This document shows positions 24,885 to 36,989 of a DNA stretch of 64,000 nucleotides, in pieces. Position numbers and translations under genes: made by a program. The stretch is from Piliocolobus tephrosceles. Taxonomy: Eukaryota; Chordata; Mammalia; Primates; Cercopithecidae. Location: the NCBI RefSeq assembly GCF_002776525.5, contig NC_045434.1, positions 114,335,159-114,399,158 of the forward strand, written 5' to 3'. The number at the start of each line of letters is the position of its first letter. The stretch's first letter is position 1. The notes beneath the pieces were generated by a model. That model ran no database searches, was not told the DNA's origin, and saw only the letters and a program-made list of their open reading frames with translations.

Positions 24885-25600
24885 TCTCAGAAGTGATTTT
24901 TGGTATGGTATCTGATTAATATAAAGGATTCCATGAAATGTCAGGCAAATGGCATTCCAGGTAGAGAAATCAGAAGCTCATGAAGAGGTCCTAAAGCAAG
25001 AACAAGCTTGGCAACTGAGGAACAGAAGAAGTCTCTGTGGCTAGAGCTGAGGGACCAGTGGAATGGTAATCCCAGAGGAAGTCAGAAGAGGCAGGGGCTC
25101 ACTATGGAGGGCACTAGAGACAGGAGGTAGGGTTTGGATGTTATCTGAAATGCATTTAAAAACCGTGGGAGGGCCGGGTGCGGTGGCTCAAGCCTGTAAT
25201 CCCAGCACTTTGGGAGGCCGAGACGGGCGGATCATGAGGTCAGGAGATCGAGACCATCCTGGCTAACATGGTGAAACCCCATCTCTACTAAAAAAAAAAA
25301 AAAAATACAAAAAACTAGCCAGGCGAGGTGGCGGGCGCCTGTAGTCCCAGCTACCCGAGAGGCTGAGGCAGGAGAATGGCATAAACCCGGGAGGCGGAGC
25401 TTGCAGTGAGCTGAGATCAGGCCACTGCACTCCAGCCTGGGCGACACAGTGAGACTCCCTCTCCAAAAAAAAAAAAAAAAAAAAAAAAAAAGCCGTGGGA
25501 GGATATTAAGCACTAAAATAGTGGATTTACGTTTGTAAAAGAGAACTTTGACTGTAGAGTGGAAAATAGATTTGAGAGAACCATAAGTAAAAGCACAGAG
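24885..25600 (+). mobile_element. L2 LINE fragment, split by a young Alu
   Basis: L2 phrases before the Alu ('ggcattccaggtagagaaat', 'gcttggcaactgaggaacag', 'ggtagggtttggatgttatc') continue after it ('ggaggatattaagcactaaa', 'gtggatttacgtttgtaaaa', 'tgactgtagagtggaaaata'). Confidence 0.72.
25172..25490 (+). mobile_element. Young AluY, Old World monkey type
   Basis: Very low divergence. Carries 'ggctcaagcctgtaatccca', 'aactagccaggcgaggtggc' and 'ggcataaacccgggaggcgg', which I associate with cercopithecid AluY subfamilies. Long A tail. Target duplication around 'ccgtgggag' on both sides (25163-25171 and 25493-25501). Confidence 0.96.
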
Positions 25601-25639
25601 AACGGTATAATAATATTCCTATCAACAATAATAATGGTA

Positions 25640-25740
25640 ATAAAAGAAGCCAAGATTTATTGTGCACTTACTAGGTGCAAGGCACACAGCATTATCAGCA
25701 TTATCCTAAATATCTTAAAGAGAGGCAGGGTTCAAGTTGG
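25640..25740 (-). mobile_element. Possible MIR fragment
   Basis: 'ttattgtgcacttactaggt' and 'gcaaggcacacagcattatc' resemble reverse MIR. Weak. 25740-26033 holds nothing else recognised. Confidence 0.4.
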
Positions 25741-26033
25741 ATATGAAATTTTCTATTTTATACTAGACACCATAGCAGAAATCAATTTATTTGAATTAAT
25801 TTACTAAAATTTTCGTTATCCATTGTCATCACAGGAGCAATGAAAAAATTCAGAACACGACAATGTTTGGAGGTGGGAGGGAGGTCTGAGAGCTGAGGCT
25901 GGTGCATCTGATAGTGGCTGAGGCACAACAGTGCACAGCCCTTAATGAAAATGAAATGATTTAAGGAAAATGGCTTAATATGGAAGCTGGTAAAATAGAG
26001 GTATTAACATAGTGATTAAGAAGAGTACCAGGG

Positions 26034-26294
26034 ACAGGCACAGTGGCTCACGCCTGTAATCCTAGCATTTAGGAAGGCTGAGGCGAGCAGATCACTTCAG
26101 TCAAGAGTTCAAGACCATCCCAGAAAACATGGCAAAACTCCCTCTCTTCTAAAAATACAAAAATTAGCCAGGAGTCGTGGTGCACTCCTGTTGTCCCAGC
26201 TACTCAGGAGGCTGAGGCAGGAGGTGGAGTTTGCAGTGAGCCAAGACCATGCCACTGCACTCCAGCCTGGGCAACAGAGTGAGACTCCATCTCA

Positions 26295-26295
<1 letters not shown>
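26034..26295 (+). mobile_element. Older Alu SINE
   Basis: Diverged Alu with a right-arm deletion: 'gaggctgaggcaggaggtgg' joins directly to 'agtttgcagtgagcc', missing the usual 'agaatcgcttgaacc' segment. Confidence 0.92.

Positions 26296-26346
<51 letters not shown>
26296..26346 (+). repeat. (AAT)n microsatellite in an Alu tail
   Basis: About 16 AAT units followed by an (AAAC)n-like run. Likely length-variable. Confidence 0.97.
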
Positions 26347-26350
<4 letters not shown>

Positions 26351-26439
26351 CAAACAAAACAAACAAACAAAAAACAGGTACCAATATGGGGATAGAGAAG
26401 ATAGGCAGTCAGAAGGCAAGGATGTCAGGACCACAGATA

Positions 26440-26810
26440 TGATATGGTTTGGCTCTGTGTCCCTGCCCAAATCTCACCTCAAATTGTAATCCCCATGATC
26501 ACCACATGTCAAGGGTGGGACTGAGTGGAGGTAACTGGATTATGGGGCCAGTTTTCCCCATTCTGTTCTCATGATAGTGAGGGATTTCTCACGAGATCTG
26601 ATGATTTTATAAGCATCTGGCATTTCCCCTGCTGGCACTCACTCCATCCTGCCACCCTATGAAGAAGGTGCCTGCTTCTCCTTTGCCTTCTGCCATGATT
26701 GTAAGTGTCCTGAGGCCTCCCCAGCAATGAGAACTGAGTCAATTAAATCTCTTTCCTTTATATCCAGTCTTGGGTATTTCTTCATAGAAGTGTGAGAATG
26801 GACTAACACA
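26440..26810 (+). mobile_element. Solo MaLR LTR (MST/THE1 type)
   Basis: 371 bp from 'tgatatggtttggctctgtg' to 'gaatggactaacaca', with 'tctcacgagatctgatgatt' and 'gccttctgccatgattgtaa'. No internal region or partner LTR is attached, so it is probably left by LTR-LTR recombination. No perfect 5-bp duplication seen. Confidence 0.93.
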
Positions 26811-26819
26811 GAAAAATCA

Positions 26820-27340
26820 TGACAAATAACAATTCTTACCATGTATGTACTAGCCACCAAGTGCAGCACACTATATGCTAATTCTCTGAACAATCCCATG
26901 AGGCAGTTTTGTTTTTAAGAGATAGGATCTCGCTCTGTTGACCAAGTTGGAATCCAGTGGAGCAATCTTGGCTCGCTGCAGCCTTGATCACCTAGACTCA
27001 AGAGATCCTCCTGCCTCAGCCTCCCAAGTAGCTGGTGCTACAGGGACCCACCACCATGCCTAGCTAATTTTTCTAATGTTTTCTAGATACGGGGGTCTCA
27101 TTATATTGCTTAGCTGATCTTGAACTTCTGGTCTCAAACAATCCTCCCATCTTGGTCTTCAAAAGTGCTGGGACTACAGGTGTGAGCCACCATGCCCAGC
27201 CTGAGGCCAGTTATTATTCTCACTTAACTGACGTGGAAACTATTGCTCAGAGATAAGTCATCACCCAAGTTACAAAGCTGGTAAATGATGGAGAGACGGA
27301 TTTGAATCCAGTCTGTATGACTACAAAGATGCCCATCAAG
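26820..27340 (-). mobile_element. MIR SINE, split by an Alu
   Basis: Reverse MIR: 'accaagtgcagcacactata', 'gaacaatcccatgaggcag' before the Alu; after it 'ttattattctcacttaactg', 'tacaaagctggtaaatgatg', 'gatttgaatccagtctgtat'. Confidence 0.78.
26909..27201 (-). mobile_element. AluJ-type SINE, reverse orientation
   Basis: Old Alu ('tcgctgcagccttgatcacc', 'tacgggggtctcattatatt') inserted in the MIR. The target is duplicated as 'tgaggcagtt' (26899-26908) and 'tgaggccagtt' (from 27202). Confidence 0.93.
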
Positions 27341-30300
27341 CGATAGGAAGCCTTACTGTGACCATTTTTGTGTCATTCTAGAAGTCTGCTCCTCCTGCTT
27401 GCTTTGCCTTGTTCTTTATTCCCTTCCTCTTCCTTCCATCCCGAAAACATGCTCTAGCTGCTTCTGCCACCACTGTTTTCCTGGGTCAGTACATGTCCCC
27501 ACAAAAAGGATTTTTCATTTGTTGGTTTTTAGGATAGAAAAGAGATCACTGCAGAGGTGAAAGAACTAAGATGCAGCTGCTGTTTTTTGAATTCCTACTA
27601 TGTGCACATTCTTCAGAAATGCATATACAAAATAAGAAAGTCCTGGCTGTTATAGGGGCAAGATTAGTCATCTTTAAGCAATCTTGAAAGAATGTGTTAA
27701 GTAAGGGGTGCCTTGCAGTAAACCTCCAAATGCTATTCTGGTCCCCTCAGTTTGATCAAAGTTCCTTTTTAAACTAGCTACTGAACATTTTATCTTGGAT
27801 ATAAATTTTTCACTTGTTTTGACATCTCTGAGGAGTTTTTTAAAACTTGCCAAAAAAATCTAAATATATAGCAGATTTGTGTGCACCTTGAGAGAAATGT
27901 ATTCTAAATCCAGAACAGCCACCAGAACCTATGTAGTTAAGCTGCCATCCTAGAAAGGGGCATGGGTCATGTCCGTGCGACTACCTGGAATACAGTTCTC
28001 TGGTGAGTCCCCACTCTGCATCTGAGTTGCCCTCAAATGAATGGTCTTTTTCTCCAACCTGCAGTCTTAAAGGGTATCAGAATGGCTCACTCACACACTA
28101 CTTTGCCTCTGGCCAGCTGATATACTAAATCCATACCCAGAGCCAAAGAAATGCAGTTTCCTCATAGTGCCAAAGTGATCAGGGATCAATCTTCTTCCAG
28201 AGCTGTATTACTGATGGAGAAAAACTTCAGTCATTTCTTGTTGGCTGTAGTTCAGTATTTCTTAGTCTCCTACATTTTTCCTTTTTTGAAATCTATAGAA
28301 ATTGCAATGCCTGGGCAAATCAGACTGCAACACATCAGCCACACAGGCAGGGAGACACCAGACCCCAAATAAAATTGAGGCTTATCAGGTGTGCCTTTTG
28401 TGTGTGTTGCTGGTTGGTATAACTGTACCTTTTCTGATATATTAGGACCTGAAGGAAATCTCTTCTCAGAAAATAGGTTCTTAAGTTATACAATCTATGC
28501 CAAGTGAACTAATGAACACTTTCAATTCTGAGAAGACTACATATACCCTCAGTCTGGAAATGAGAAGAGGGTGTTGCTCACCATGTCAGATACATAACCT
28601 AGGAATGAAAATCCTTCAAATCAGAAAGTTTTTAAAGAAGAAGAAAAAAACAGCGAAAATCTAGGGCAGGCAGCACACTTTTCTTATGGGGATTAGTTGA
28701 GGTAAAAGAATCTCTAAGATACTGCAAAGGCTGCATATAAAAATACAGTGGGTGACATTCAGACTGTTTAAGATGAGGGCCAGTTATCAGTCTGCAGGTG
28801 GGTTTTTAGAACAATAGTTCTGGACTGAGGGGTTGCCGTCATGAATAATATGAAATGCCATCTGAAATTCTTATTCCAGAAAAATGCCATTTCAAAGGAG
28901 ACAGCCAAAGTAACCCGCTCTCCCTTGCTGCTATGTTTGTAACTTCTGTGCCACAGTGGCTCACACCTGTCTAGTGACCTGCTGAGGACGCTGCCTTCCA
29001 GCATAACCCACAGAACTTTGAAAATAACCCTTTGGGCTCTTTGGATTCACACAAAGAATAATAAGGGTCAGTTATTCTAAGTATTAGCTAACAGTAAGTA
29101 CTTCTGGTTTATAATGTTTCAAATGTTAGCTCTTCTCTATTTTGGTAACTAATTCTGTCATCAAGCAGGGTAGAGATCAGTTATCTGATTTTACCCAGAT
29201 TTTCCGTATAGCTCTGGAACTCTGCATTTAAATTCCCAGTTAAATAAATGAGACAAACTCAAACATTTGCAGAGATTTTCATGGTCAGACCTACAACATA
29301 ATGTGATCCCTAGTATCTCTTGGAAGTATTGGGTCTTAATCCTTCTTAGAAAGATAAAAATATTACAAGTGACATTTTGGAAGTACTCTAGGGATATCAG
29401 TGTTTGAATGCTATGCTTTTCCTGGTAGTAAAAATCAACTACATAGTTTTCATCTGTTTTAAAGAAAACTAGACGTTTTATTCAGAAATCAACTTTTTTT
29501 CCTGCTGTTTTGAAGCAGAATGCCACACTGTAAAGGAGAAGGCAAGGTTTAAAAAAATTAACCTTATCTTTGAGGATAAATAAACACTGTTGTCAGTCAA
29601 CTAGACAACTTGAACCTTATGACCCAAAAAGTTTCAGAATAAAAGTGAGAACAATGTTTTAGAATTGAGGACACTGACAGTATAAAAAAGGTATTAGGGG
29701 AGGGTTATGAAATTCTGTTTTGCATCACAGAGATATCTTTGGGCCCAAGAAGAGTGCCCAAAACTCACAAATACAACAGAATGACAAATTTGCTGACAAA
29801 CACTTCATCAAGTAGACTTGAAAAAAATTAAAACACCAACAGATGGAATGTGTCTGAATCCCCTCCCTGCTGGTGTGTGTGTCACTAAATATCAGCAAGT
29901 ATACTGGGGAGGCCCCAAAGGATTCTGCCAAGAAGGCAGCAATGACCCAAATGCACTTCCCTACACAAAAGACTCAAGGTTGATGAATGCAGCTGGCTTT
30001 TGTTGGCTCTTCTTGTCTCCCTAGGTGCCCTGTCCTCTCCTAAAATAAAAACAAAACAAAACAACAAACAAGAAAAATCAGATCATAATTTTAGATCAAA
30101 GAAACTTTTCATTTCTATTTCCATAAAAACTTTGGTAAATATCATCTGTAGGTTTAAAGAATCAATCCTCCTGTTCCCTGTAATTAAGTGGGAAAATAAA
30201 TTAGTAAATGTTTCCAAACATAAGCATTAAAGACAATAAATATGCCTCTATGGTAAAGTTTTCCTTTTGGAGGGGAAGAAGTAACAAAATCTAAATTAAA

Positions 30301-33297
30301 TTAAAGTGGCATTCTGGGAACCAAAGCGATACCATAGCTCAATAAACTAATGTAATTAGACAATGTAAGATTTTTTTTTTCTAGGCTCCAAGTCTAAAAC
30401 ATGGGCTTTGTAAAGACTCAGGATCATTGTTAGAATCTAATTCAATATTCCAGCTTCTCAAATTCACAGCCAGAACTCTGCCTTTCAGGTATCGCTTGTC
30501 TGATTATCGTGCCAGTCTCTCTCCATCTCGGAATGGTTTTGTGTAACTTTCAAGTGCAGCAGCCCCCTTTGGAAACTGACAAGTGTTCATTTTAAAATGG
30601 AGTCATCAAATGCATGCAGCCTTCAGGAGGCTCCTTTTTTCATGAGAACAAACAAAGAGAAATGTTTTTAGTACAAAATTCCTTTTTAACAAATAAAAAG
30701 CTTGTATTGCACTGCAGGGCTGCCCGTCTCCACAAAGCCCTGGCTCTTTTTGGTGGCCCTCAGAAGCAGCTTTTCATTGTATAATTCGTTCAGGGATAGA
30801 GCATCTGCTGGGCTAATGAGCTCTCCTGCAGCCTTTTCTTCTGCAGGCGAATCCCCAAAAGTACAGTCTTAAATCAGATACTGTAAAAGCCAAAAATAGG
30901 AGTGGGGAATGAAAGGAAAAAAGAAAAAAAAGTAGGGTCAAGAAAGCCAAGATAGCAGTAGGCCAATAATCATACCTTGCATTTGATTTCAGAGAAACTG
31001 TGGGCTTGAAGATCTTCATCCATAGTTAATTTCTATGCTTGTTCTTTCATGGTCAAGGTTCTGTTTTGGGTATTGCATCATGTGAGCACACCTCCAATGG
31101 ATCTTAATGTAATAGATCATCATGGCAGCTTGCTCTTAAATATATTGACAGCAGCCTTGACCAGGAGCTGATTAGAAAGGGCAGGATTAAGGAACATTCC
31201 CTTTTTGCCAAAAAGTGGAGCGTGACATTAGAAATTATGAAGGCTCTGATTCCTGTCCTATTACTAATTTTCCCATGTTTTATACTGTCACCAGTGAGTC
31301 TGGCAGACATTATTAGGAAACTATGTGACAACATCTAATAAAGTATGTTGGGAGAGAAATCATGGCTCCCCTCTGCACTGATGATCTTTTGAAGAAATAC
31401 AGCATTGTAGATTACAGGAGGTGGAGGTTGCAAACACTGATGATACCTATGATATTTCATCATCAGCCAGCAACTTACCAGTGATCTATAGCTGCAAAGG
31501 AATAGCTTTTAGGAGGCACAGGGATAGGGAGTGTGTCTTATCCATGTTAGCAAAGATGTTTTGGAGAGGATCATTTGATTATTTATTGGTCATTCTAAAT
31601 CCCTGAATACAATTTTAGAACACCGTAGGTCTCTGTGGTGTGATACCTCTGTAGGATATTCTGCCTTTAGAAATAGCCAATGGGGTTGTTTAAAACAGCA
31701 CAGACTGTGTTATGAGTGTTTTAATGATGAACTTGGAGAATTTAAAGGGCCTGGGGAGTATTAGTAATGTTGGGGTTAACAGAGGCAGCTCATTTTAGAA
31801 ATTTGGCATTTGAGTTTTTCAACATTATCCAAAGTAGGTTCACCACATTCTTTTTAACAAACTCTCCAGCATGGAGCAGATGGTTTCTCTATTAACAACC
31901 ATTTGCATTTAACATATTGCAATGATTTATGTACCACATGCCACTGAGCAAAGCAAAAACATTCAGTAGCAACTAATTAGTTGAGTGCAAAGACACATAT
32001 CTCAATGTACAGAGCCCTCCTTTATGTTTTACATTTTTTATAGTTTACTGTTTTATTTGTCCAAAGCAGTTAAATCTGAACCATGGCATTCCTCTTATGA
32101 TTATGGTAATGCCTCTGTAATTATCATTCTATTAATGCTTCGGTCATACTTTTTCTTTAATTCAGGGGGCTAACATATTTGTATGTCAGAATTTCCACAG
32201 AAATTGATGTCAGTCACATTTTATTTTTAAATGGTCAAAGTGATTATAAGTTATTCCTAAATCCAGCAAAATGCCTATTTTAATAAGTCTACTTTGCTTT
32301 TAAAATAGAATATATTCAATATAAAATGTATATAAAATAGGACTACTGAACAAAAAGTGACTTATAAAGAGTGACTAATTTTAAATGGGTTTTTAATGTC
32401 ATTTATTAATACATAATTCTTTTTTATCCTATCTTCTTTAGTAAATTGTCCACTCTAATGCACTCACATAATTTTTTCCTTTTCTTACAGAAACCCTGTT
32501 CCAGTTCCCTCACAACTCATGGATTCACCTCTAAACTGGATGTGATTCTTAAGTTGGTGACCTCTTAACCTCCCCAGGACACAAGGGTTTTGCTGTCTTT
32601 CAAAACCAGCTTTCCTGAAATCAGAAGAGAAATAGAACTAAAAATTCATTAGTTATTGCATTTTATGAAAAAGATATCCCAAACTCTTTCTCTGTTAGAT
32701 GATCCTGAAACATATTCTCCTTTTTTATGCTGACCAACAGGGTCAATAGATATTACAATGCTGCCACTGTGTGTCAAGGTGACAATGTTAGGACTGTACA
32801 ATGAGCCAATGAATCTTTTATAAGTATGATTTTCATTCTCAAGAGTCATCCATGCAAAATGTCAAAGTAGGCCATCCATCATCGGTGAGGATAAATGCAC
32901 ATCTGCAACCCAGAGGAAATGGGGTATAATATAACTTCATTACCCAGGGCTCAAGAAGCCAATCTTAGAAAACTAAGCTTGCCCTTCCCCTTTTGTAATT
33001 CCCAGTTTTAATTTTCATGGGAATCTCTACCAATAGAGAACTCTAGGAATATGGTAATGATAAATTTAAGCTGCTGAGGTCTTTAAAGAGGAAGGAAACA
33101 ATTAAGACAGATAAGTGCACATTCATGGCAGTACAATAGGATATGAATTATATAGCAGAATAAATATAAACTCAGTCCATCAATATAGGAAAGTGGAAAG
33201 AGTTAGTAGAAGACAAAATATTAGTGGTTAAGTTTGGCAGAGCCAATATTTTGTTGTGAGACTAATATAAAAAATTAAAAATAAAACAAAACTTCCT
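27341..33297. other. Six kilobases of near-unique intronic sequence
   Basis: I recognise no Alu, L1, LTR or DNA transposon here, which stands out against the dense block just before it. It has small A-rich runs (30045-30070) and only short open frames without domains. The stretch 30540-30850 is less AT-rich and looks like a possible conserved non-coding segment, but this is a guess without alignment. Confidence 0.55.
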
Positions 33298-33419
33298 TCT
33301 TTTTTATAAGAGATGGGGTCTTGCTATGTTGTCCAGGGTGGTCTCAAACTCCTGGCATCAAGCAATCTTTTCACTTTGGCCTCTCAAAGCACTGGAATTA
33401 CAGTCACTGCACCTGGCCC
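33298..33419 (-). mobile_element. Alu monomer (FLAM-like), reverse orientation
   Basis: Only one arm is present: 'gagatggggtcttgctatgt' to 'acagtcactgcacctggccc'. This fits a fossil left monomer or a truncated AluJ. Confidence 0.8.
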
Positions 33420-33477
33420 CCAGCTACTTTCAAAGTCATAATATTCACTGTAGCTACCATTCCTGAGCCTCATGGTA

Positions 33478-33610
33478 ATTTAGTTTAGTTTTTATGTATT
33501 TAGTTTAATTTAGTTTAATATGTACTTGCTTTTTATACACATTAAAGCAATTTAGTTTAATATGTACTTGCTTTTTAGTTTAATATGTACTTGCTTTTTA
33601 TACACATTAA
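33478..33610 (+). repeat. Local tandem repeat of a TTTAGTTTAATATGTACTTG unit
   Basis: The phrase 'tagtttaatatgtacttgc' occurs three times within about 90 bases (from roughly 33511, 33552 and 33577). Two copies are followed by 'tatacacattaa'. It is preceded by shorter TTTAGTTTA repeats. Confidence 0.93.
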
Positions 33611-33624
33611 TAAAATTGAAAACA

Positions 33625-33800
33625 ACTTGCAAATGTGGATAGTATTTGTATGTTTTATGGATGGGGACTGAGACTCTGAGATGTTTAAGTTATGTGATTT
33701 TTCTAAAGTCTATCAAGGAAGCAAATGGAGGAGCTGGGATTTGAACCCAGGTCTGTCAGCCTTAAAGCCACTCTCTGTTGCCTCTCTATGTAAACCAGAG
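33625..33800 (-). mobile_element. MIR SINE
   Basis: 'gatggggactgagactctga', 'ggagctgggatttgaaccca' and 'ggtctgtcagccttaaagcc' are strong reverse-MIR phrases. Confidence 0.82.
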
Positions 33801-34519
33801 TTCATTAACAAACCACACTTGATTTTTTCTGATTTTAGTTTGTATCAAAAACTTACCTGTGGTGTGTAATTTCCTCTGGCATCTCATTTTGATAGTAAAA
33901 TAATATTGGAATCTTTATATATGTTTTTGTTAGTAGAAAAATCTGATAGAATAATCAATATCAAGGAAAGGAGCAAATAATCAAATTGCAAAGAAGCCTC
34001 TTGGTTTAAACTCATCAATGCTAAACAAATACAAAATGTGTAACCCTGAGAGGCATTCTTTTGCTTCTGCAGGGCTCTTGCTTTCCATAAATAACATTTA
34101 TATTTAATGAAAACAGGATTAACTTTGTATTGAAAATTGAGTCTTTCATTCAGTCTCATTAAACAACATGTGGTCTTGCAAGTCCACATTTTACTCAATA
34201 TTTCTGGGTGTCTGAAACCACCTCCATTGTGAATCAGTTTTTTGGATATGCCTATCTTAGGGAAAGGAGAAATAAAATACGTCTTTCTAAGTGTATATAC
34301 AGATCTGGTACTAAAATAAGGCAAAGGATAATTTCAACCATTAGATAATCAACCATTTAAAATGATTAATAATGAGAATTTCATTTAGCTTAATATAACA
34401 TATGGAGATAATTGTTTAGAAATAACCTTGAAGAAATTGAGACTATCAGAATGTCCTCCAGAAAGCGTCTGTCCTCCCAGAGGTCTGGGCTGCTGCTCTT
34501 CCTCCTCCCTGCTGTTGCC
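33801..34519. other. Unique intronic sequence with a chance open frame
   Basis: A 146-codon open frame runs 34324 down to 33884 on the minus strand. It has no recognisable domain, sits inside the intron and is AT-rich; I do not call it a gene. Confidence 0.5.
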
Positions 34520-34692
34520 ACAGTAACTTATGCACATCCTTATCACTGCACAAACCATGATGCTTTATAATTTTTCTCTTGAAGTACCTGTCAACTCATC
34601 CAGATGGTAGCAACTTGAGGACAGGGACTCTGGCTTTTCATCTTTGTATCTCTAGCAACTGGAACGCTGCCAGGAACTATTATGCTAAGCAC
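34520..34692 (+). mobile_element. L2 LINE 3' end
   Basis: 'ggtagcaacttgaggacagg', 'atctttgtatctctagcaac' and 'tggaacgctgccaggaacta' match the conserved L2 terminus. Confidence 0.7.
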
Positions 34693-34694
34693 AA

Positions 34695-34835
34695 AACACT
34701 TAAGAGTTTACATTTATTTGTATTATATTTTACATTCTTGAAAGAGAAGTAGGTAGATATTATTTTCCATGTTACAGTTCTGGGATAAGAATTCACGTGA
34801 TCTGATTCCCAGCTAAATAATGTTTTACCCCTTTA
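34695..34835 (-). mobile_element. Probable MIR fragment
   Basis: 'gtaggtagatattattttcc' and 'gaattcacgtgatctgattc' resemble reverse MIR. Confidence 0.5.
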
Positions 34836-36201
34836 TATTCCTACCAATTGTCATGTTCTCACAAAGCTAACAAAGCCATTTCTAGTTTACTAAACATAAC
34901 TGCTTATTCTTTTCTTTCTTAGTCCACAAACATAAATTATTACTAAAATAGCAAAATGTCTGCATGGCATTAACAGATTTAATTAAATGGTTACAACTAT
35001 TTGCTAAATGAAACTTTTTCCTTTTTAAATTATAGTAGATTTCTCACTTTCTCTAGAATATTTTTCATAAAAGTATATGTTATACATTATAGGATCCTTG
35101 TATTTTAAATCCTATTTAGTGCAGAGGTTAAGAAGGTGGTTGCTAGGGTCTCCTTTGATATTAGCACTATACACTTTGGTTGCCAGGGTCTCCTTTGATA
35201 TTAACACTATATACTTTCCAGCATGCTTCATCACTTCCTTTAAATGGGTCACCCTGGAACACAGAAGAAGCCCCATCTGATAGATTGTAACCTGCTAATT
35301 TCCCAAATTAACAATGGCTTGAGAAGAGGGAAGATCTGAGAAGCAAAGAGAATTTGAGAGCCCCTAGTGGAGCTGGAGGTCTAGCTTTGAACCAGGAAGA
35401 GTTATCTGCTGCATCCTTGTATTCCTCCATCCATAGTCAGCAAGGTGGGAAATAATAATGGTCCTAAAGTGAATGTGGATGGGATTCTCAACTGACTTGC
35501 TCTTCCTGGGAGTGTAGAATACTGTACCATGCTGTTAAAGAGCTCTATTGCACCTCTCGAATTTCCCACAAAAATGCCACTTCCTTTTTTCTTTCATTTT
35601 TTTAAAAACACTTTTCCAAAGAAAAACAATATATTTTTGTAATATACTTTCCATCCAAAATCCTATTTCCTTTTTTTTTAAGTTTCTTACTTTGTTTTCT
35701 CTTTGTGTTTTATTATTATTATTATTATTATTTTTAAAGTTTTGGCCAATGCTGCTGCCTCTACGTACAGAATCCTATTCTTTGTGGTTATACTATTGGT
35801 GAGTTTTCCAGCTGACTATAATACCAATTATCAATGGCTGAAAGCATTCAGGATTAGACGCTGTGTGAGAATACTTTCTAGGTATTCTGGGGTCCTTCAA
35901 AAATATTGGAGCTGCAATTGGTAAAGATAATAATTGGTGACATTTGTTTATTTCTAAAGAAATATTTGTACTTGGATGGAAATTTTAAGATGTAAAATAG
36001 CAATTTTGTGTAGTTGTACATCATCTATAGGTCAATTTACTCATACATTCACTAATAAATACCTATCACTGAATCTCCTCTCTACATTTTTTTAAGTTAA
36101 AATGTGAGCTCAATGTAGGCTCAAATAGATAACCTTCTCAACTCCGAAAATAATATTAATGATACCACCACCCGTTTGGTTCCTGAGTATGAAAAATTTG
36201 A
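34836..36201. other. Unique intronic sequence with a small tandem duplication
   Basis: No transposon recognised. Holds the 40-bp duplication at 35138-35217 and a short (ATT)n at about 35709-35733. Confidence 0.5.
35138..35217 (+). repeat. 40-bp direct tandem duplication
   Basis: Two adjacent 40-base units beginning ggttgc(t/c)agggtctcc. By eye they differ at three positions. Recent, since copies are over 90% alike. Confidence 0.95.
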
Positions 36202-36496
36202 GGCCGGGCGCGGTGGCTCAAGCCTGTAATCCCAGCATTTTGGGAGGCCGAGAGGGGTGGATCACGAGGTCAGGAGATTGAGACCATCCTGGCTAACACG
36301 GTGAAACCCCCTCTCTACTAAAAATACAAAAAATTAGCCGGGCGTAATGGCGGGCGCCTGTAGTCCCAGCTACTCAGGAGGGTGAGGCAGGAGAATGGCG
36401 TAAATCCGGGAGGCGGAGCTTGCAGTGAGCTGAGATCCGGCCACTGCACTCCAGCCTGGGCGACAGAGCCAGACTCCATCTCAAAAAAAAAAAAAA
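36202..36496 (+). mobile_element. Young AluY, Old World monkey type, with exact TSD
   Basis: Full length with 'ggctcaagcctgtaatccca', 'ggcgtaaatccgggaggcgg' and 'gagatccggccactgcactc'. An exact 11-bp target duplication gaaaaatttga stands at 36191-36201 and 36497-36507. Low divergence suggests insertion within the Old World monkey lineage. Confidence 0.97.
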
Positions 36497-36507
36497 GAAA
36501 AATTTGA

Positions 36508-36989
36508 TCAAATTTTATAGATACATATATCTCCCTCTTCTATCCTTCACTACTTTTGAACTTGGGCCTCTTCAAGGGGAGCCATTGCTCTGCACCCTAA
36601 CTTTAGAGAGTCCCATACGTCAAAAACAGGAAAACACAATTTTTTTCTTTCTGTTATTAATTTTTTTTTTTTTTGAAATTTTGGTAACAGAGTTAGCAGA
36701 TACAAGTTATGGGAGCGGGACTTGAACACGAAACTCAACCTCTCTCCTTCAACCTCTGGACTTCTCCAATCTCTGCTGGAAGATGCAGGGCCCAGCAAGC
36801 TCCAGTGATTGGTAGTAGGAGAAGGAGGGTGAGAAGAAAAACTTAAGCTTGCGCTTGTTTCTTGTCATTGTTCTTTTGGCTTTTTGCTTTTCAAAAACAT
36901 TAGAAACCCCAAATCATCAAAAGTAGATGTCTAGGCAGATTACTTACGTAATGGTGCGTCTTCCCTCCCCTGAAATTGAGTGGTATAGT
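36508..36989. other. Unique intronic sequence
   Basis: No element recognised apart from a T run near 36660-36674. Confidence 0.5.

Noticed and set aside
26191..26470. Poly-Ile and poly-Leu frames
   Set aside because: Produced by the (AAT)n repeat in an Alu tail.
33884..34324. 146-codon minus-strand frame in unique sequence
   Set aside because: On the gene strand but with no domain, no splice context and AT-rich composition; judged chance.
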